This document shows positions 36,884-46,479 of a DNA stretch of 64,000 bases, in pieces. The notes under the pieces were generated by a model. The model was not told the DNA's origin. It searched no databases and was given only the letters and a program-made list of their open reading frames with translations. The translations under genes were made by a program, and so were the position numbers. Origin of the DNA: an uncultured Streptococcus sp. (lineage in GTDB: Bacteria; Bacillota; Bacilli; Lactobacillales; Streptococcaceae). The DNA lies in the NCBI GenBank assembly GCA_934215455.1, contig CAKPZX010000001.1, positions 39,484 to 103,483 of the forward strand. Reading direction: 5' to 3'. Position 1 is the first letter of the stretch. Every line of letters begins with the position of its first letter.

Positions 36884-37699
36884 TCAGAATACGCGGTAGA
36901 CATAAGGATTGTCGGGTTTTGTAATGGTTTGACAGTCCGTAATATGGAGGACAGGCAAGCTTTGCTTGAGTTGCTTGTGGTATTCAATGGACAAGGTTCC
37001 TTTAGCATGGATCCAGGTATTGTTTTCGAAATGCTGCGGAGCACCCGTCGTTAAGAGACCGTAGACGCCGGAATCTGCGATACAGTGGATGATCCCAAAG
37101 CGAAAGAGAAATTGGCTGTCCTTGTTATTGGGGTCATTGTATACAAAGCCGGTCAACTCGATTGTCTTTCCTGCAAATTGGTCAGGATAATCATAAATAA
37201 CCTCCATGACTTCCATGTAATTCTCAGTGGTCACCTGGATCACTTTTTTATCAACATATTTCTTTGCCGCCTGCTTCATTTCTGATTCATAGGCAGATTT
37301 GGTAAAATAGCTACTTGTATCTGGTTTGAGATACTGGGTTGTTGTCCCTTCGTCCTGCTGGATTTCCTTGGAAGAACCAGCAGCAACCGGGAAGTGGTAG
37401 CCTTTGGCAGAAACCGTTTGGGAATCCAGTGTTACTGTAGGGAAAAATAGCCCGACAAATAAAGGAATACAGAGCAAGGAGATACTCGCCACTTTTGCCC
37501 AGAAGCCAGAGAGATGACTGTGGATCTTCATCTGCTTGACCCAGATGATCAGCTGCACAAGAGCTAAAACAAAGGACAAGAACATGGAAATATAAGCCAA
37601 GTAAGAATAGTGTAAGTTGATGTATTGATTGAGCTTACCAGATAATTGCAGGTACATAGTGAGCTCAAAATAGCCAGCTAATATCAAGAAACGAATCAT
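36884..37699 (-). CDS. TIGR03943 (DUF1980) membrane protein, permease partner
   Basis: A 271-residue protein with two to four N-terminal helices (residues 1-100) and a soluble C-terminal domain (about 140-271) that includes the GIIHCIADSGVYG segment, in which a cysteine sits in a CxxDSG-like context typical of the family. It is always found beside a UPF0718/YraQ-like permease; the pair is proposed to export or mobilise an unknown small molecule or metal. The start codon overlaps the upstream stop as ATGA (4 nt). An upstream in-frame ATG would lie inside the permease gene and is not used. Confidence 0.85.
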   Translation of the reverse strand: MIRFLILAGYFELTMYLQLSGKLNQYINLHYSYLAYISMFLSFVLALVQLIIWVKQMKIHSHLSGFWAKVASISLLCIPLFVGLFFPTVTLDSQTVSAKGYHFPVAAGSSKEIQQDEGTTTQYLKPDTSSYFTKSAYESEMKQAAKKYVDKKVIQVTTENYMEVMEVIYDYPDQFAGKTIELTGFVYNDPNNKDSQFLFRFGIIHCIADSGVYGLLTTGAPQHFENNTWIHAKGTLSIEYHKQLKQSLPVLHITDCQTITKPDNPYVYRVF

Positions 37700-38601
37700 A
37701 GCACTACCCCCACAAACCAAGCATAAAGGAGCACGACTCCACTAACAATTCCGATAAATTGCCAGATAAAACGGGTCTTGAGATAATTTTTCATCATGAG
37801 GAGATTTTTGACATCAAGCATAGGCCCAATCACCAAAAAGGCAAGAACAGGCGCTACTCCAAAACTTGTTAGAAGAGAGGATCCAACAAAGGCGTCCGCC
37901 TCGCTACAAAGTGAGAGGAGAAAGGACAAGACCATGAGAAGGAGAATAGCAATAACCGGTGTCGCACTGATCGAAGTGAGGATCCGTGTCGGGACATAGA
38001 CTTGGACGAGGCTGGCAAAGAGGCAACCAAATACCAGGTAACGTCCCGTATCAAAGAATTCATCAATCGCCTGCACCAAGACTTGAAAGAGCTTTTGGCC
38101 ATTGCTCAAGCCACTAAAATCATGTTCATGCACAGCCTTGCGATGTTCTTTTTGGATCGAATCTGTCTGAATAAAACCAAGAAAGACCCCTAGCACCGTT
38201 GCGACCAGTAGGGAACCAAGGGCGCGGTAGAGGGCCATCTTAACAGAATTCCCAAAGGCTGAGTAGGTCGCAAAGAGAACGATGGGATTGATGACAGGTG
38301 CCGTCACCAGAAAGGGAACAGCAGTATAACTTGGGACTTTCTTTTCTAGAAAACGATTGATAATGGGAACAATTCCACATTCACAGGAAGGAAAGATAAA
38401 GCCGACAAAGGTCCCAAAGAAAATCCGCCCAAATTTATTTTTGGGAAGAAAACGGTAGACCCTCTCGGGGGTGATATAGACCTCAATAATCCCTGAAATG
38501 ATGCTTCCGATTAGGACAAAAGGTAGAGCCTCGATAATAATCGAGAGGAAAATAGCCCCAGCCTGCAAGACGCTAGAGGGAAGGTGTTGAAAGAATGTCA
38601 T
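37696..38601 (-). CDS. UPF0718/YraQ-like permease
   Basis: A 301-residue membrane protein with eight or so helices. It carries the family motif FPSCECGIVP (cysteines about 71 and 73) and a repeated proline-rich element (VTAPVINPIVL). YraQ-like permeases have been linked to metal or thiol-reactive compound transport but are not biochemically defined. Its start overlaps the stop of the upstream 49-codon gene by one base (TAATG), and its stop overlaps the TIGR03943 start. The three genes thus form a compact operon. Confidence 0.87.
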   Translation of the reverse strand: MTFFQHLPSSVLQAGAIFLSIIIEALPFVLIGSIISGIIEVYITPERVYRFLPKNKFGRIFFGTFVGFIFPSCECGIVPIINRFLEKKVPSYTAVPFLVTAPVINPIVLFATYSAFGNSVKMALYRALGSLLVATVLGVFLGFIQTDSIQKEHRKAVHEHDFSGLSNGQKLFQVLVQAIDEFFDTGRYLVFGCLFASLVQVYVPTRILTSISATPVIAILLLMVLSFLLSLCSEADAFVGSSLLTSFGVAPVLAFLVIGPMLDVKNLLMMKNYLKTRFIWQFIGIVSGVVLLYAWFVGVVL

Positions 38602-38750
38602 TACTTAGCCTTCTTTGCTTCTTTAGTGGTAGCAGTTTCTGCCTTCTTTTTTTCTTCAGGGAATTCGACTGTTTTTTCTACATCTGGAAAACTTGCAAAG
38701 TTTTCAAACATTTTATCAAGATCATCTGTTTTTGAGAATTTAATAGCCAT
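38601..38750 (-). CDS. 49-residue small protein (SPJ_0845 family-like)
   Basis: Reads MAIKFSKTDDLDKMFENFAS at the start and ends in a Lys/Ala/Thr-rich tail. The Shine-Dalgarno AAGGAGG precedes the ATG and an extended -10 (TGTTATAAT, 38778-38786, minus strand) lies close upstream. It is strongly charged with no signal peptide or membrane helix. It resembles a small conserved streptococcal family of unknown function that I know as SPJ_0845. Its TAATG overlap with the permease start shows that it is translated and may couple permease translation. Confidence 0.82.
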   Translation of the reverse strand: MAIKFSKTDDLDKMFENFASFPDVEKTVEFPEEKKKAETATTKEAKKAK

Positions 38751-38777
38751 AGTTGGGCCTCCTTTTTATTTTCTTTC

Positions 38778-38786
38778 ATTATAACA
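38778..38786 (-). promoter_or_regulatory. Extended -10 promoter of the small protein/permease operon
   Basis: Minus-strand TGTTATAAT; no good -35. Confidence 0.6.
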
Positions 38787-38912
38787 AAAAGGAAAGAGCA
38801 AGGGGGAAATGGAGCATAAAAGGAAAGATCAATAGGGTCAAAATTATTCTATGAAAAATCCCTGAAACAGAGACCAGAACAGGCGATCTCACCCCTTGAT
38901 GGAAGCAAAATA

Positions 38913-38921
38913 TGCTATAAT
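38913..38921 (+). promoter_or_regulatory. Extended -10 promoter of tex, 7 nt from the start codon
   Basis: TGCTATAAT; the -10 hexamer ends at 38921 and the ATG begins at 38929. No Shine-Dalgarno fits between them. Confidence 0.65.
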
Positions 38922-38928
38922 AGAAGCT

Positions 38929-41055
38929 ATGGATAAATATGAAAAAATAGCCCAAGAATTGGGTGTTAGCTTAAAACAAATCGATACCGTATTGAGCCTG
39001 ACCGCAGAAGGCTCAACTATTCCTTTCATTGCTCGCTATCGAAAAGATATGACGGGAAATTTAGATGAAGTAGCGATTAAGGCCATTATTGACCGGGACA
39101 AATCCTTAACGGCTCTAGCCGAACGAAAGGAAACCGTCCTTGCTAAGATTGAGGAACAAGGCAAACTGACAGAAGCGCTTAAGCAGGCCATTGAAGCTGC
39201 TGAAAAATTAGCGGATGTCGAAGAGCTTTATCTCCCTTATAAGGAAAAACGGCGGACCAAGGCGACGATTGCTCGAGAAGCAGGACTCTTCCCCTTGGCA
39301 CGTCTCATTTTGCAAAATAGTCCAGACTTGGAAACAGAGGCTCAGAAATTTACCTGTGAGGCCTTCCCAACTGAAACCGCGGCTTTAGCTGGTGCAGTAG
39401 ATATTCTGGTAGAAGCTATTTCAGAGGATACCCAGTTACGGGCCCTCACCTATCAAGAAATTCATGGGCATTCCCTCATGACGTCAACCTTGAAGGATGA
39501 AAGCTTAGATCCTAAGCGAACCTTTGAAATCTACTATGATTTTTCTGAAAAGATCAAGAATATGCAAGGCTACCGGACACTTGCTCTCAATCGTGGGGAA
39601 AAATTGGGCGTTCTTAAAGTAGGATTCGAGCACCAACTGGATCGAATCATTCGTATTTTTGAGGCTCGTTTTAAAACGAAAAATGCCTATGTCGATGAGG
39701 TTATTCAACAAGCGGTTAAGAAAAAAATCGTTCCTGCGATTGAACGTCGGATTCGGACAGAGTTGACGGAGGTGGCAGAAGACGGAGCCATTCAATTGTT
39801 CTCTGAGAATCTACGGAATCTATTGCTCATTCCTCCATTAAAAGGGCGCGTGGTCCTTGGATTTGACCCAGCCTTTCGGACCGGTGCTAAACTAGCCGTT
39901 GTCGATGAGACAGGAAAGATGCTCGCCACCCAGGTCATCTATCCAGTTGCTCCTGCAAAACCAGCTCAGATCGAGCAGGCTAAAAAGGAACTGTCTTCCT
40001 TGATCAAGGAGTTCGGAGTAGAAATTATTGCGATTGGAAATGGAACCGCCAGCCGTGAAAGTGAGGCCTTTGTCGCAGAGGTCCTCCATGACCATCCAGG
40101 AGTTCGCTATGTTATTGTCAATGAAAGCGGAGCATCTGTCTATTCAGCCAGTGAGTTGGCTCGTCATGAGTTCCCAGAGCTAACCGTTGAAAAACGCTCG
40201 GCCATCTCCATTGCCCGTCGCTTGCAAGATCCGCTAGCAGAATTGGTGAAAATCGATGCCAAATCCATCGGTGTGGGTCAATACCAACACGATGTCAATC
40301 AGAAAAAACTGACGGAAAGTTTAGATTTCGTGGTAGATACTGTGGTCAACCAAGTTGGGGTCAATATCAATACGGCTAGTCCCTCTCTCTTAGCGCATGT
40401 AGCGGGACTCAATAAAACCATCTCTGAAAATATTGTGAAATACCGGGAAGAAGAAGGAATGATTCTTTCACGAGCGCAAATTAAAAAAGTCCCTCGTCTC
40501 GGAGCCAAGGCTTTCGAGCAGGCGGCTGGATTCTTACGCATCCCTGAAAGTAAAAACATTTTGGACAATACCGGCGTTCACCCTGAAAGTTACAAGGAAG
40601 TTGAAAAACTTTTTCAACTTCTTGAAATTACCGAACTCGATGCATCCGCTCAGGAAAAATTAAAAGCTGTGAACATTGAGGAGATGTCTACTCAGCTGGA
40701 TCTGGGACCAGAAACCCTGAAAGATATCATTGCTGATCTCCTAAAACCGGGTCGCGATTTGCGGGATTCCTTTGATGCACCCGTGCTCCGTCAGGATGTC
40801 TTGGATATTAAAGACCTCCATATCGGCCAAAAATTAGAAGGGGTCGTACGCAATGTGGTTGACTTTGGAGCCTTTGTCGATATTGGCATCCACGAAGATG
40901 GTTTGATTCATATCTCCCATATGAGCAAGCAATTTATTAAGCATCCAAGCCAGGTCGTCTCAGTAGGTGATTTGGTAACCGTCTGGGTGAAGAAGATTGA
41001 TGTGGAACGCGAAAAAGTTAATCTCAGTTTGGTAGCTCCGAATGAATCTGACTGA
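38929..41055 (+). CDS. tex: Tex family S1 RNA-binding transcription accessory protein
   Basis: A 708-residue Tex protein. Order: helical N-terminal region (1-190), a YqgF/RNase H-like domain (about 305-440, [16 protein letters not shown]), helix-hairpin-helix repeats (about 475-560, [17 protein letters not shown]), and a C-terminal S1 domain (about 630-700, [21 protein letters not shown]). It binds nucleic acids and affects transcription and virulence genes in several bacteria. I choose ATG 38929 ([12 protein letters not shown]); an in-frame start 11 codons upstream overlaps the promoter. The 3' end overlaps the SprT-like gene by 14 nt. Confidence 0.93.
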   Translation: MDKYEKIAQELGVSLKQIDTVLSLTAEGSTIPFIARYRKDMTGNLDEVAIKAIIDRDKSLTALAERKETVLAKIEEQGKLTEALKQAIEAAEKLADVEELYLPYKEKRRTKATIAREAGLFPLARLILQNSPDLETEAQKFTCEAFPTETAALAGAVDILVEAISEDTQLRALTYQEIHGHSLMTSTLKDESLDPKRTFEIYYDFSEKIKNMQGYRTLALNRGEKLGVLKVGFEHQLDRIIRIFEARFKTKNAYVDEVIQQAVKKKIVPAIERRIRTELTEVAEDGAIQLFSENLRNLLLIPPLKGRVVLGFDPAFRTGAKLAVVDETGKMLATQVIYPVAPAKPAQIEQAKKELSSLIKEFGVEIIAIGNGTASRESEAFVAEVLHDHPGVRYVIVNESGASVYSASELARHEFPELTVEKRSAISIARRLQDPLAELVKIDAKSIGVGQYQHDVNQKKLTESLDFVVDTVVNQVGVNINTASPSLLAHVAGLNKTISENIVKYREEEGMILSRAQIKKVPRLGAKAFEQAAGFLRIPESKNILDNTGVHPESYKEVEKLFQLLEITELDASAQEKLKAVNIEEMSTQLDLGPETLKDIIADLLKPGRDLRDSFDAPVLRQDVLDIKDLHIGQKLEGVVRNVVDFGAFVDIGIHEDGLIHISHMSKQFIKHPSQVVSVGDLVTVWVKKIDVEREKVNLSLVAPNESD

Positions 41056-41497
41056 GTATGTGCGTCAAGTATCCCTGGAAGATTTTGGGAGAGAATTCCG
41101 TCATCGAGCAGAGTGGAATTCACGTCTTCAAACTACTGGAGGTCGTTTCTTTCCCAAGGATCGACACCTTGATTTCAACCCTAAAATATACCAAGCTTTC
41201 GGGTTAGAGGTCTTTCGCAAAATCGTCCGCCACGAGCTCTGCCATTACCATCTTTACGATCAAGGTAAAGGCTATCGCCACAAAGATCTAGACTTTAAGC
41301 AACTCCTCCAGCAAGTGGAGGGTCTTCGTTTCACACCTCCTCTACCAGATAGAACTGGGCGAGTCAAGCGGATCTATCTCTATCAATGTCCCCATTGTGG
41401 CCAAGAGTATAGACGAAAGCGAAAAATCGATCTGAAGAAATATGCCTGCGGTCGCTGTCACAGCCGCCTGCAATTCCTTGAAATGAGACAAGAGTAA
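41042..41497 (+). CDS. SprT-like zinc metalloprotease family protein
   Basis: A 151-residue protein with the HExxH-type motif HELCHYH (about 65-71) and a C-terminal zinc ribbon, CPHC near residue 119 and CGRC near 136. This is the bacterial SprT-like layout. Spartan relatives in eukaryotes degrade DNA-protein crosslinks, but the bacterial role is not established. It overlaps the end of tex by 14 nt, a linkage conserved in streptococci, so the two are co-translated. Confidence 0.9.
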   Translation: MNLTEYVRQVSLEDFGREFRHRAEWNSRLQTTGGRFFPKDRHLDFNPKIYQAFGLEVFRKIVRHELCHYHLYDQGKGYRHKDLDFKQLLQQVEGLRFTPPLPDRTGRVKRIYLYQCPHCGQEYRRKRKIDLKKYACGRCHSRLQFLEMRQE

Positions 41498-41571
41498 GAA
41501 TCGGTCTTTAGGCGGATCTCTTTCCAGTTCGACTCTGCTAAAATAGGTCTAACTAGAAAGAGGAAAATCAA

Positions 41572-41853
41572 ATGACAGCATCATTTTACAAATTAAAACG
41601 ACATCGCCTGGTTTCAGGTGTGCTAGCTGGCTTAGCTGATAAATTTGGTCTTAGTGTAACTCTCCTACGCTTCTTGTTTATTCTTTTTACGGTCTCTCAT
41701 GCCTTTATCGGTGTGATTATCTACTTGCTGTTAGATACGACCTTGCCTTATAAGGACGAGGAGGAGCAGGAAATGTTTGACTATGGCCCTCGACCTCGTC
41801 GAAGAAAAGAGGCTGAACCCATTCATGATCAGAATGATAGTCCATTTTTCTAA
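41572..41853 (+). CDS. PspC-domain membrane protein
   Basis: A 93-residue protein. The PspC domain occupies residues 5-62 (YKLKRHRLVSGVLAGLADKFGLS, then one hydrophobic helix), followed by an acidic/basic tail (DEEEQEMFDYGPRPRRRKE). PspC-domain proteins sense membrane stress in Gram-negatives and the LiaR regulons of Firmicutes often contain one. A possible extended -10 (TGCTAAAAT) is 30 nt upstream. The next gene starts 12 nt downstream. Confidence 0.9.
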   Translation: MTASFYKLKRHRLVSGVLAGLADKFGLSVTLLRFLFILFTVSHAFIGVIIYLLLDTTLPYKDEEEQEMFDYGPRPRRRKEAEPIHDQNDSPFF

Positions 41854-41865
41854 AAGGAGATCCGA

Positions 41866-42240
41866 GTGAAGCAGAAGTTCTATTCCCTTGCTTTTATTCT
41901 ATACCTCTTCTTCAGTTTTATAGGACAGTTTTTCATTTTAAATCGTTTTTTTGGTGAAGGAGTTGGAACAGTTTTGATCGGAATGCTCCTTTTTCCACTG
42001 GGCATTTGGAATAGTCTCTTCTACCTCTTGTTTCTGCCAACAGAAATGGCTAGAAAGCCACAAATTTATCGGTTTTCGATTTTATTTCTGCCAGTTTTGT
42101 ATCTGGTTTTCTCCTTGTTGGGGGGAGGTCCTTTCGCCTTTATGCACGGCTTGATCGCATTTCCTTCAAATGCGGTGGTCTATGCGGTCTCTATCGGAAT
42201 CAAATCTATGATCAAAGATTTCTTGCAAGGCCAAGGCTAG
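41866..42240 (+). CDS. Small membrane protein of unknown function
   Basis: A 124-residue protein with four hydrophobic helices and no recognised domain. It starts with GTG behind AAAGGAGA, 12 nt after the PspC gene, so the two are probably one transcript. A terminator follows within about 30 nt. Confidence 0.75.
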   Translation: MKQKFYSLAFILYLFFSFIGQFFILNRFFGEGVGTVLIGMLLFPLGIWNSLFYLLFLPTEMARKPQIYRFSILFLPVLYLVFSLLGGGPFAFMHGLIAFPSNAVVYAVSIGIKSMIKDFLQGQG

Positions 42241-42270
42241 AGCATTCTTCATATGTTCCCATCATTTCCT

Positions 42271-42304
42271 AGAGGTTGGAGACCTTTGTCTCGGCCTCTT
42301 TTTG
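42271..42304 (+). terminator. Terminator before hprK
   Basis: AGAGG...GAGAC, loop CTTT, GTCTC...CCTCT, then TTTTT. Confidence 0.75.
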
Positions 42305-42374
42305 CTTGCCTTAAAAAGGAGTTGAAAATGGATCTTTCAAATGACACTTCAGTCTCTCGTCTGAAGAGAAAATC

Positions 42375-42383
42375 TGCTATAAT
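42375..42383 (+). promoter_or_regulatory. Extended -10 promoter of the hprK operon
   Basis: TGCTATAAT; the hprK ATG is 29 nt downstream behind AAAAGGGAGA. Confidence 0.65.
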
Positions 42384-42412
42384 AGAGAGAGAATTTGAAA
42401 AGGGAGAATGAT

Positions 42413-43345
42413 ATGGCAGTTACTGTTCGCGATATACAGGAAAAGCTTCGTCTATCGGTTGTTTACGGGGATGATAGCCTCTTAAGCAAGGAAATTACGA
42501 CTGCGGACATTTCACGTCCAGGTCTTGAAATGACGGGCTATTTCGACTATTACACACCTGAGCGGATTCAGCTTGTAGGAATGAAAGAATGGTCCTACCT
42601 GGTGAAGATGAGCTCTCACAACCGTCATCAGGTCCTGCGCAAGATGTTCCAGCCAGAGACACCTGTCATCATTGTCGCGCGGAATTTAGAAATTCCAGAA
42701 GAAATGTTGCGAGCTGCGGAAGAAAAGCAACTAGCCATTTTGAAGAGCAATGTTGCAACCAGTCGTTTATCTGGAGAGCTTTCTAGTTATTTAGATAGTC
42801 GCCTAGCAGAACGTACGAGTGTACACGGTGTCTTGATGGATATTTATGGGATGGGTGTCTTGATTCAAGGAGATAGCGGAATCGGAAAAAGCGAGACAGG
42901 TCTGGAACTTGTCAAACGGGGTCACCGCCTCGTAGCAGATGACCGAGTCGATATCTATGCGAGAGACGAGATGACCCTTTGGGGAGAGCCAGCTGAAATC
43001 CTACGCCACTTACTAGAGATCCGTGGTGTCGGGATTATCGATGTCATGAGTCTCTACGGTGCGAGTGCTGTCAAGGATTCTTCACAAGTCCAAATCGCCG
43101 TTTACTTGGAAAATTATGCTAAGGATCAAGTTTATGATCGTCTTGGTAATAATGCAGAAGAGTTGGAAATCGGTGGTGTGACCATTCCTCGTATACGCAT
43201 CCCTGTGAAGACTGGTCGGAACATTTCGGTCGTGATCGAAGCAGCAGCGATGAATGTTCGGGCCAAAGAAATGGGCTATGATGCTACCAAAACTTTTGAA
43301 GAACGTCTGTCCCAGTTGATTAGTCAAAATGAGGTGAAGGAATGA
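42413..43345 (+). CDS. hprK: HPr kinase/phosphorylase
   Basis: A 310-residue bifunctional enzyme. The P-loop GDSGIGKS is at 153-160 and the HPrK signature [15 protein letters not shown] at about 202-216. It phosphorylates HPr on Ser46 when glycolytic intermediates are high and removes the phosphate when inorganic phosphate is high. HPr-Ser-P is the corepressor of CcpA, whose gene is at 15760. The start at 42413 ([12 protein letters not shown]) follows the Shine-Dalgarno; the TTG at 42395 is not needed. It overlaps lgt by 4 nt (ATGA). Confidence 0.97.
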   Translation: MAVTVRDIQEKLRLSVVYGDDSLLSKEITTADISRPGLEMTGYFDYYTPERIQLVGMKEWSYLVKMSSHNRHQVLRKMFQPETPVIIVARNLEIPEEMLRAAEEKQLAILKSNVATSRLSGELSSYLDSRLAERTSVHGVLMDIYGMGVLIQGDSGIGKSETGLELVKRGHRLVADDRVDIYARDEMTLWGEPAEILRHLLEIRGVGIIDVMSLYGASAVKDSSQVQIAVYLENYAKDQVYDRLGNNAEELEIGGVTIPRIRIPVKTGRNISVVIEAAAMNVRAKEMGYDATKTFEERLSQLISQNEVKE

Positions 43346-44124
43346 ATCCAGTAGCCCTTCAATTAGGTCCGATCAGTATTCGTTGGTACGCGATTTGTAT
43401 TGTCTCTGGCTTGATACTAGCCGTTTATCTTTCCATGAAAGAAGCTCCCCGTAAGCAAATTAATCCAGATGATATCATTGATTTCATTTTGATCGCCTTT
43501 CCGCTTGCGATTGTGGGGGCCAGACTCTATTACGTTATTTTCGAATGGGGCTATTATAGCCAGCATCTTGGTGAGATTTTCGCCATCTGGAACGGAGGAA
43601 TCGCGATTTATGGTGGCCTCTTGACAGGTGCCCTTGTCCTCTATCTATTCTCTCGTAGACGCTTGATTGAGCCAATTGATTTCTTAGATATTGCGGCCCC
43701 AAGCGTCATGATTGCACAGAGTATTGGTCGCTGGGGAAACTTCTTTAACCAGGAAGCTTATGGAGCTGCTGTTAAAAGTCTTAACTACCTGCCCTCTTTT
43801 ATTCGAGACCAAATGTATATAGATGGTAGTTACCGTCAGCCAACCTTCTTATATGAATCCAGTTGGAATCTGCTAGGATTTCTCTTGATCTTGATTCTTC
43901 GTAGGAAGCCCCAATTTTTGAGGCAAGGTGAGATCACAGCCTTTTACCTTATCTGGTATGGTTTTGGTCGGATGATCATCGAAGGAATGCGGACAGATAG
44001 CCTGATGTTTGCGGGCTTACGTGTTTCCCAGTGGCTGTCGATGATCCTGATTCTAGTTGGACTCGCCATTATCATCTACCAACGTCGCAAAAAAGCCCCT
44101 TATTATGTAGAAACAAAGGAGTAA
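43342..44124 (+). CDS. lgt: Prolipoprotein diacylglyceryl transferase
   Basis: A 260-residue membrane protein with about seven helices. The Lgt signature around [13 protein letters not shown] (about 130-142) is present. It transfers diacylglycerol from phosphatidylglycerol to the lipobox cysteine of lipoproteins such as the one at 26559. The ATGA overlap with hprK and the 3-nt gap to the next gene indicate one operon, as in other streptococci. Confidence 0.96.
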   Translation: MNPVALQLGPISIRWYAICIVSGLILAVYLSMKEAPRKQINPDDIIDFILIAFPLAIVGARLYYVIFEWGYYSQHLGEIFAIWNGGIAIYGGLLTGALVLYLFSRRRLIEPIDFLDIAAPSVMIAQSIGRWGNFFNQEAYGAAVKSLNYLPSFIRDQMYIDGSYRQPTFLYESSWNLLGFLLILILRRKPQFLRQGEITAFYLIWYGFGRMIIEGMRTDSLMFAGLRVSQWLSMILILVGLAIIIYQRRKKAPYYVETKE

Positions 44125-44127
44125 TAT

Positions 44128-44511
44128 ATGTTTATTGAAATTGCCTACGGCCTCTTAGGCCTTGCCTTAGTAGCGCTTGTCATTTATATGATTTTTTTCC
44201 TCTCAAAGATTGGAAAAGTTGTAGATGAGACGCAAAAAACCATCCAAGTTTTGACGTCAGATGTCAATGTTACCTTGCATCAGACCAATGATCTATTGGC
44301 AAAGGTCAATGTTTTAACGGATGATTTGAATCAAAAAGTTGCAACGATTGACCCACTCTTTACAGCCGTGGCGGATCTTTCCGAGTCTGTTTCAGATTTG
44401 AATGATCAAGCCCGTCAATTGAGTGTCAAAGCAGTGTCAGCTGGTGGAAAAACAGTGAAAGCCTCTATCGGTTTAAAAGCGATTAAGATGGCTTCAAAAT
44501 TATTTAAATAG
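44128..44511 (+). CDS. DUF948 protein
   Basis: A 127-residue protein with one N-terminal transmembrane helix (about 3-25) followed by a long amphipathic helix of heptads (VDETQKTIQVLTSDVNVTLHQT), matching DUF948. Function is unknown; it is conserved after lgt in streptococci and usually paired with a YtxH protein. Confidence 0.88.
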   Translation: MFIEIAYGLLGLALVALVIYMIFFLSKIGKVVDETQKTIQVLTSDVNVTLHQTNDLLAKVNVLTDDLNQKVATIDPLFTAVADLSESVSDLNDQARQLSVKAVSAGGKTVKASIGLKAIKMASKLFK

Positions 44512-44525
44512 AATCGAGGAAGAAT

Positions 44526-44984
44526 ATGGGACGTTTATCTAGTTTATTAATTGGTGTGATTTCAGGTGCTTCAGCAGCCTACTATTTATCAACTGAGCAA
44601 GGAAAGAAAGTCACTAAAAAAGTGGTGCGCTTTGTAAAAGATTATCAAGAAGATCCTCAAGAAGTACATGAATCGGTGAAACAAACTGCTAAGGATGTTT
44701 CAAAACAAGCAGCAGAAGTGATCCAACAAACCAAAGAAAAAGTTGGTTCTGGAGAAATTACGACAGGAACTGTTTTGGAATCTGTCAAAGAAAAGACGCA
44801 AGATGTGGTTGAAAAATCTCAAGAAGTCTATCACTCATTTAAGGATAAACTTCAAAAAGAAAATCTAAGTGGCAATGACTTGGTTCAATCCATTCGCAAA
44901 CAAACAGAATCAGAAGACATCGTGTTAGACTTGGATGAAAAAGATTCTGAAGAAGCAGCTGAAGAAGATACAAAAGAAGCATAA
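44526..44984 (+). CDS. YtxH-domain protein
   Basis: A 152-residue protein. The N-terminal glycine/alanine-rich hydrophobic stretch (GVISGASAAYYLS) is the YtxH motif; the rest is a highly charged helix with an acidic end (EDTKEA). YtxH proteins are associated with general stress in Bacillus. It is the last gene of the hprK-lgt operon, 14 nt after the DUF948 gene. Confidence 0.88.
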   Translation: MGRLSSLLIGVISGASAAYYLSTEQGKKVTKKVVRFVKDYQEDPQEVHESVKQTAKDVSKQAAEVIQQTKEKVGSGEITTGTVLESVKEKTQDVVEKSQEVYHSFKDKLQKENLSGNDLVQSIRKQTESEDIVLDLDEKDSEEAAEEDTKEA

Positions 44985-45013
44985 AAAAAGAGGCTCAGTG
45001 AGCCTCTTTTTTT
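44985..45013 (+). terminator. Terminator of the hprK-lgt operon
   Basis: AAAAAAAGAGGCT, loop CAGTG and AGCCTCTTTTTTT, beginning right at the stop codon. Confidence 0.9.
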
Positions 45014-45089
45014 ATGGAAGGTAAGATAGCAATTGGCAGTTAAGTTTTATCTTCCAACTGTCTTACCAATTAAAAAAATTCGAGTAAAT

Positions 45090-45115
45090 AAAAAAATCAG
45101 GTGAACCTGATTTTT
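45090..45115 (-). terminator. Terminator of the DUF3270 gene
   Basis: AAAAATCAGGT and ACCTGATTTTT form a palindromic stem overlapping the gene's stop codon. Confidence 0.7.
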
Positions 45116-45407
45116 ATTTTTTTCGTTTATTGTAGTAAATTCGGAACCCTTGAATACTAGCAAAGCTAGAACCAATCGCTAAAGCAAACGCAAAGAAGGT
45201 ATTCATTTTTGTTGCTAAAAAGATAAAACTAAATACAACCGTCAACACACAGAAAACAGCGATATTCAAAAAATATAGCAATTCACTTAATTGAGGTGCG
45301 GGTTCAACTTCAGGAGCATAGTCCTGAATAGGGTTTTCTTGGGTTTGTTTGGTTAATTCGATATAATCGAATTCTTCATCATAGTGTCTTAAATTTCTTA
45401 CGGGCAT
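45114..45407 (-). CDS. DUF3270-like small membrane protein
   Basis: A 97-residue protein with a polar acidic N-terminus (RHYDEEFDYIELTKQTQENP), two transmembrane helices (about 43-66 and 70-88) and a basic tail (YYNKRKK). It resembles the streptococcal DUF3270 family, of unknown function. It is a single-gene unit on the minus strand, with a GGAGAGAG ribosome binding site. Confidence 0.8.
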   Translation of the reverse strand: MPVRNLRHYDEEFDYIELTKQTQENPIQDYAPEVEPAPQLSELLYFLNIAVFCVLTVVFSFIFLATKMNTFFAFALAIGSSFASIQGFRIYYNKRKK

Positions 45408-45521
45408 TTTCTCTCTCCTAACAGTACTCTATTATTCTATCATGAATTCAGGTATATAAATGTTACAAAAATGTTACAAATTTTACAAAATAAATAAGTT
45501 TTTCTAGAATATCGGAATTTT

Positions 45522-45530
45522 TGTTATAAT
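45522..45530 (+). promoter_or_regulatory. Extended -10 promoter of the U32 pair, 6 nt from the start codon
   Basis: TGTTATAAT; six bases (GGTTCT) separate it from the ATG at 45537, with no room for a ribosome binding site. Confidence 0.68.
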
Positions 45531-45536
45531 GGTTCT

Positions 45537-46466
45537 ATGAAAAATATTATTATTACAGCAACAGCAGAGAGTGTTGAGCAAGCGCAAGCCCTGATTGATG
45601 CAGGGGTTGACCGAATCTATGTCGGTGAAAAAGATTACGGATTACGATTGCCTCAAACTTTAAGCTATGACGAAATAAATCGAATTGCCCAACTGGTCCA
45701 TGCTGCTGGCAAAGAATTGACAGTAGCTGTAAATGCACTGATGCACCAATCGATGATGGATTCAATCAAGCCTTTCCTTGATTTTCTAAAGGAAATTCAG
45801 GCTGATTATATTACTGTCGGAGATGCGGGCGTTTTTTATGTCTTGAAACGAGATGGCTATCCATTCAAAACGATTTACGATGCTTCTACCATGGTCACTT
45901 CTAGCCGCCAGATCAACTTCTGGGGAAAACAGGCAGGAGCTTCTGAGGCTGTTTTGGCTCGTGAGATTCCATCTGCCGAATTATTCGTAATGGCTGAGAA
46001 TCTTCAGATTCCAGCAGAAGTCTTGGTCTATGGTGCTAGCATTATTCACCATTCGAAACGACCGCTACTTCAGAATTATTACAACTTTATCAAGACAGAA
46101 GAGTCTGTGACCAAAGATCGGGATCTGTTCTTGGCCGAGCCAGGAGATCCCAATTCTCATTATTCAGTCTACGAGGACAAACATGGAACCCATATCTTCT
46201 CAAATAATGACTTGAATATGATGACCAAATTGTCTGAGTTGGTAGAACATGGCTTTGATCATTGGAAACTTGATGGTGTCTACTGTCCGGGTGAAAACTT
46301 TGTCAGGATTACAGAGTACTTTGTCAAGGCCCGTGATTTGATTCAAAATGGAACATTTACACAGGATCAAGCCTATCTGTTTGATGAAGAAATCCGCAAA
46401 TTACATCCAGCTAATCGTGGTTTGGATACTGGTTTCTATGATTACGAACCAGATCGTGTAAAATAA
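45537..46466 (+). CDS. U32-family protein (YrrN-like, first of pair)
   Basis: A 309-residue protein with the U32 beta-barrel start pattern (GVDRIYVGEKDYGLRLP), lacking the cysteine cluster of the longer partner. In Bacillus the homologous pair YrrN/YrrO (TrhP1/TrhP2) hydroxylates uridine 34 of certain tRNAs using prephenate-derived chemistry; peptidase activity for U32 proteins is doubtful. It lies directly upstream of the long U32 gene. Its transcript appears leaderless. Confidence 0.88.
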   Translation: MKNIIITATAESVEQAQALIDAGVDRIYVGEKDYGLRLPQTLSYDEINRIAQLVHAAGKELTVAVNALMHQSMMDSIKPFLDFLKEIQADYITVGDAGVFYVLKRDGYPFKTIYDASTMVTSSRQINFWGKQAGASEAVLAREIPSAELFVMAENLQIPAEVLVYGASIIHHSKRPLLQNYYNFIKTEESVTKDRDLFLAEPGDPNSHYSVYEDKHGTHIFSNNDLNMMTKLSELVEHGFDHWKLDGVYCPGENFVRITEYFVKARDLIQNGTFTQDQAYLFDEEIRKLHPANRGLDTGFYDYEPDRVK

Positions 46467-46479
46467 TAAAAAAACTAGG

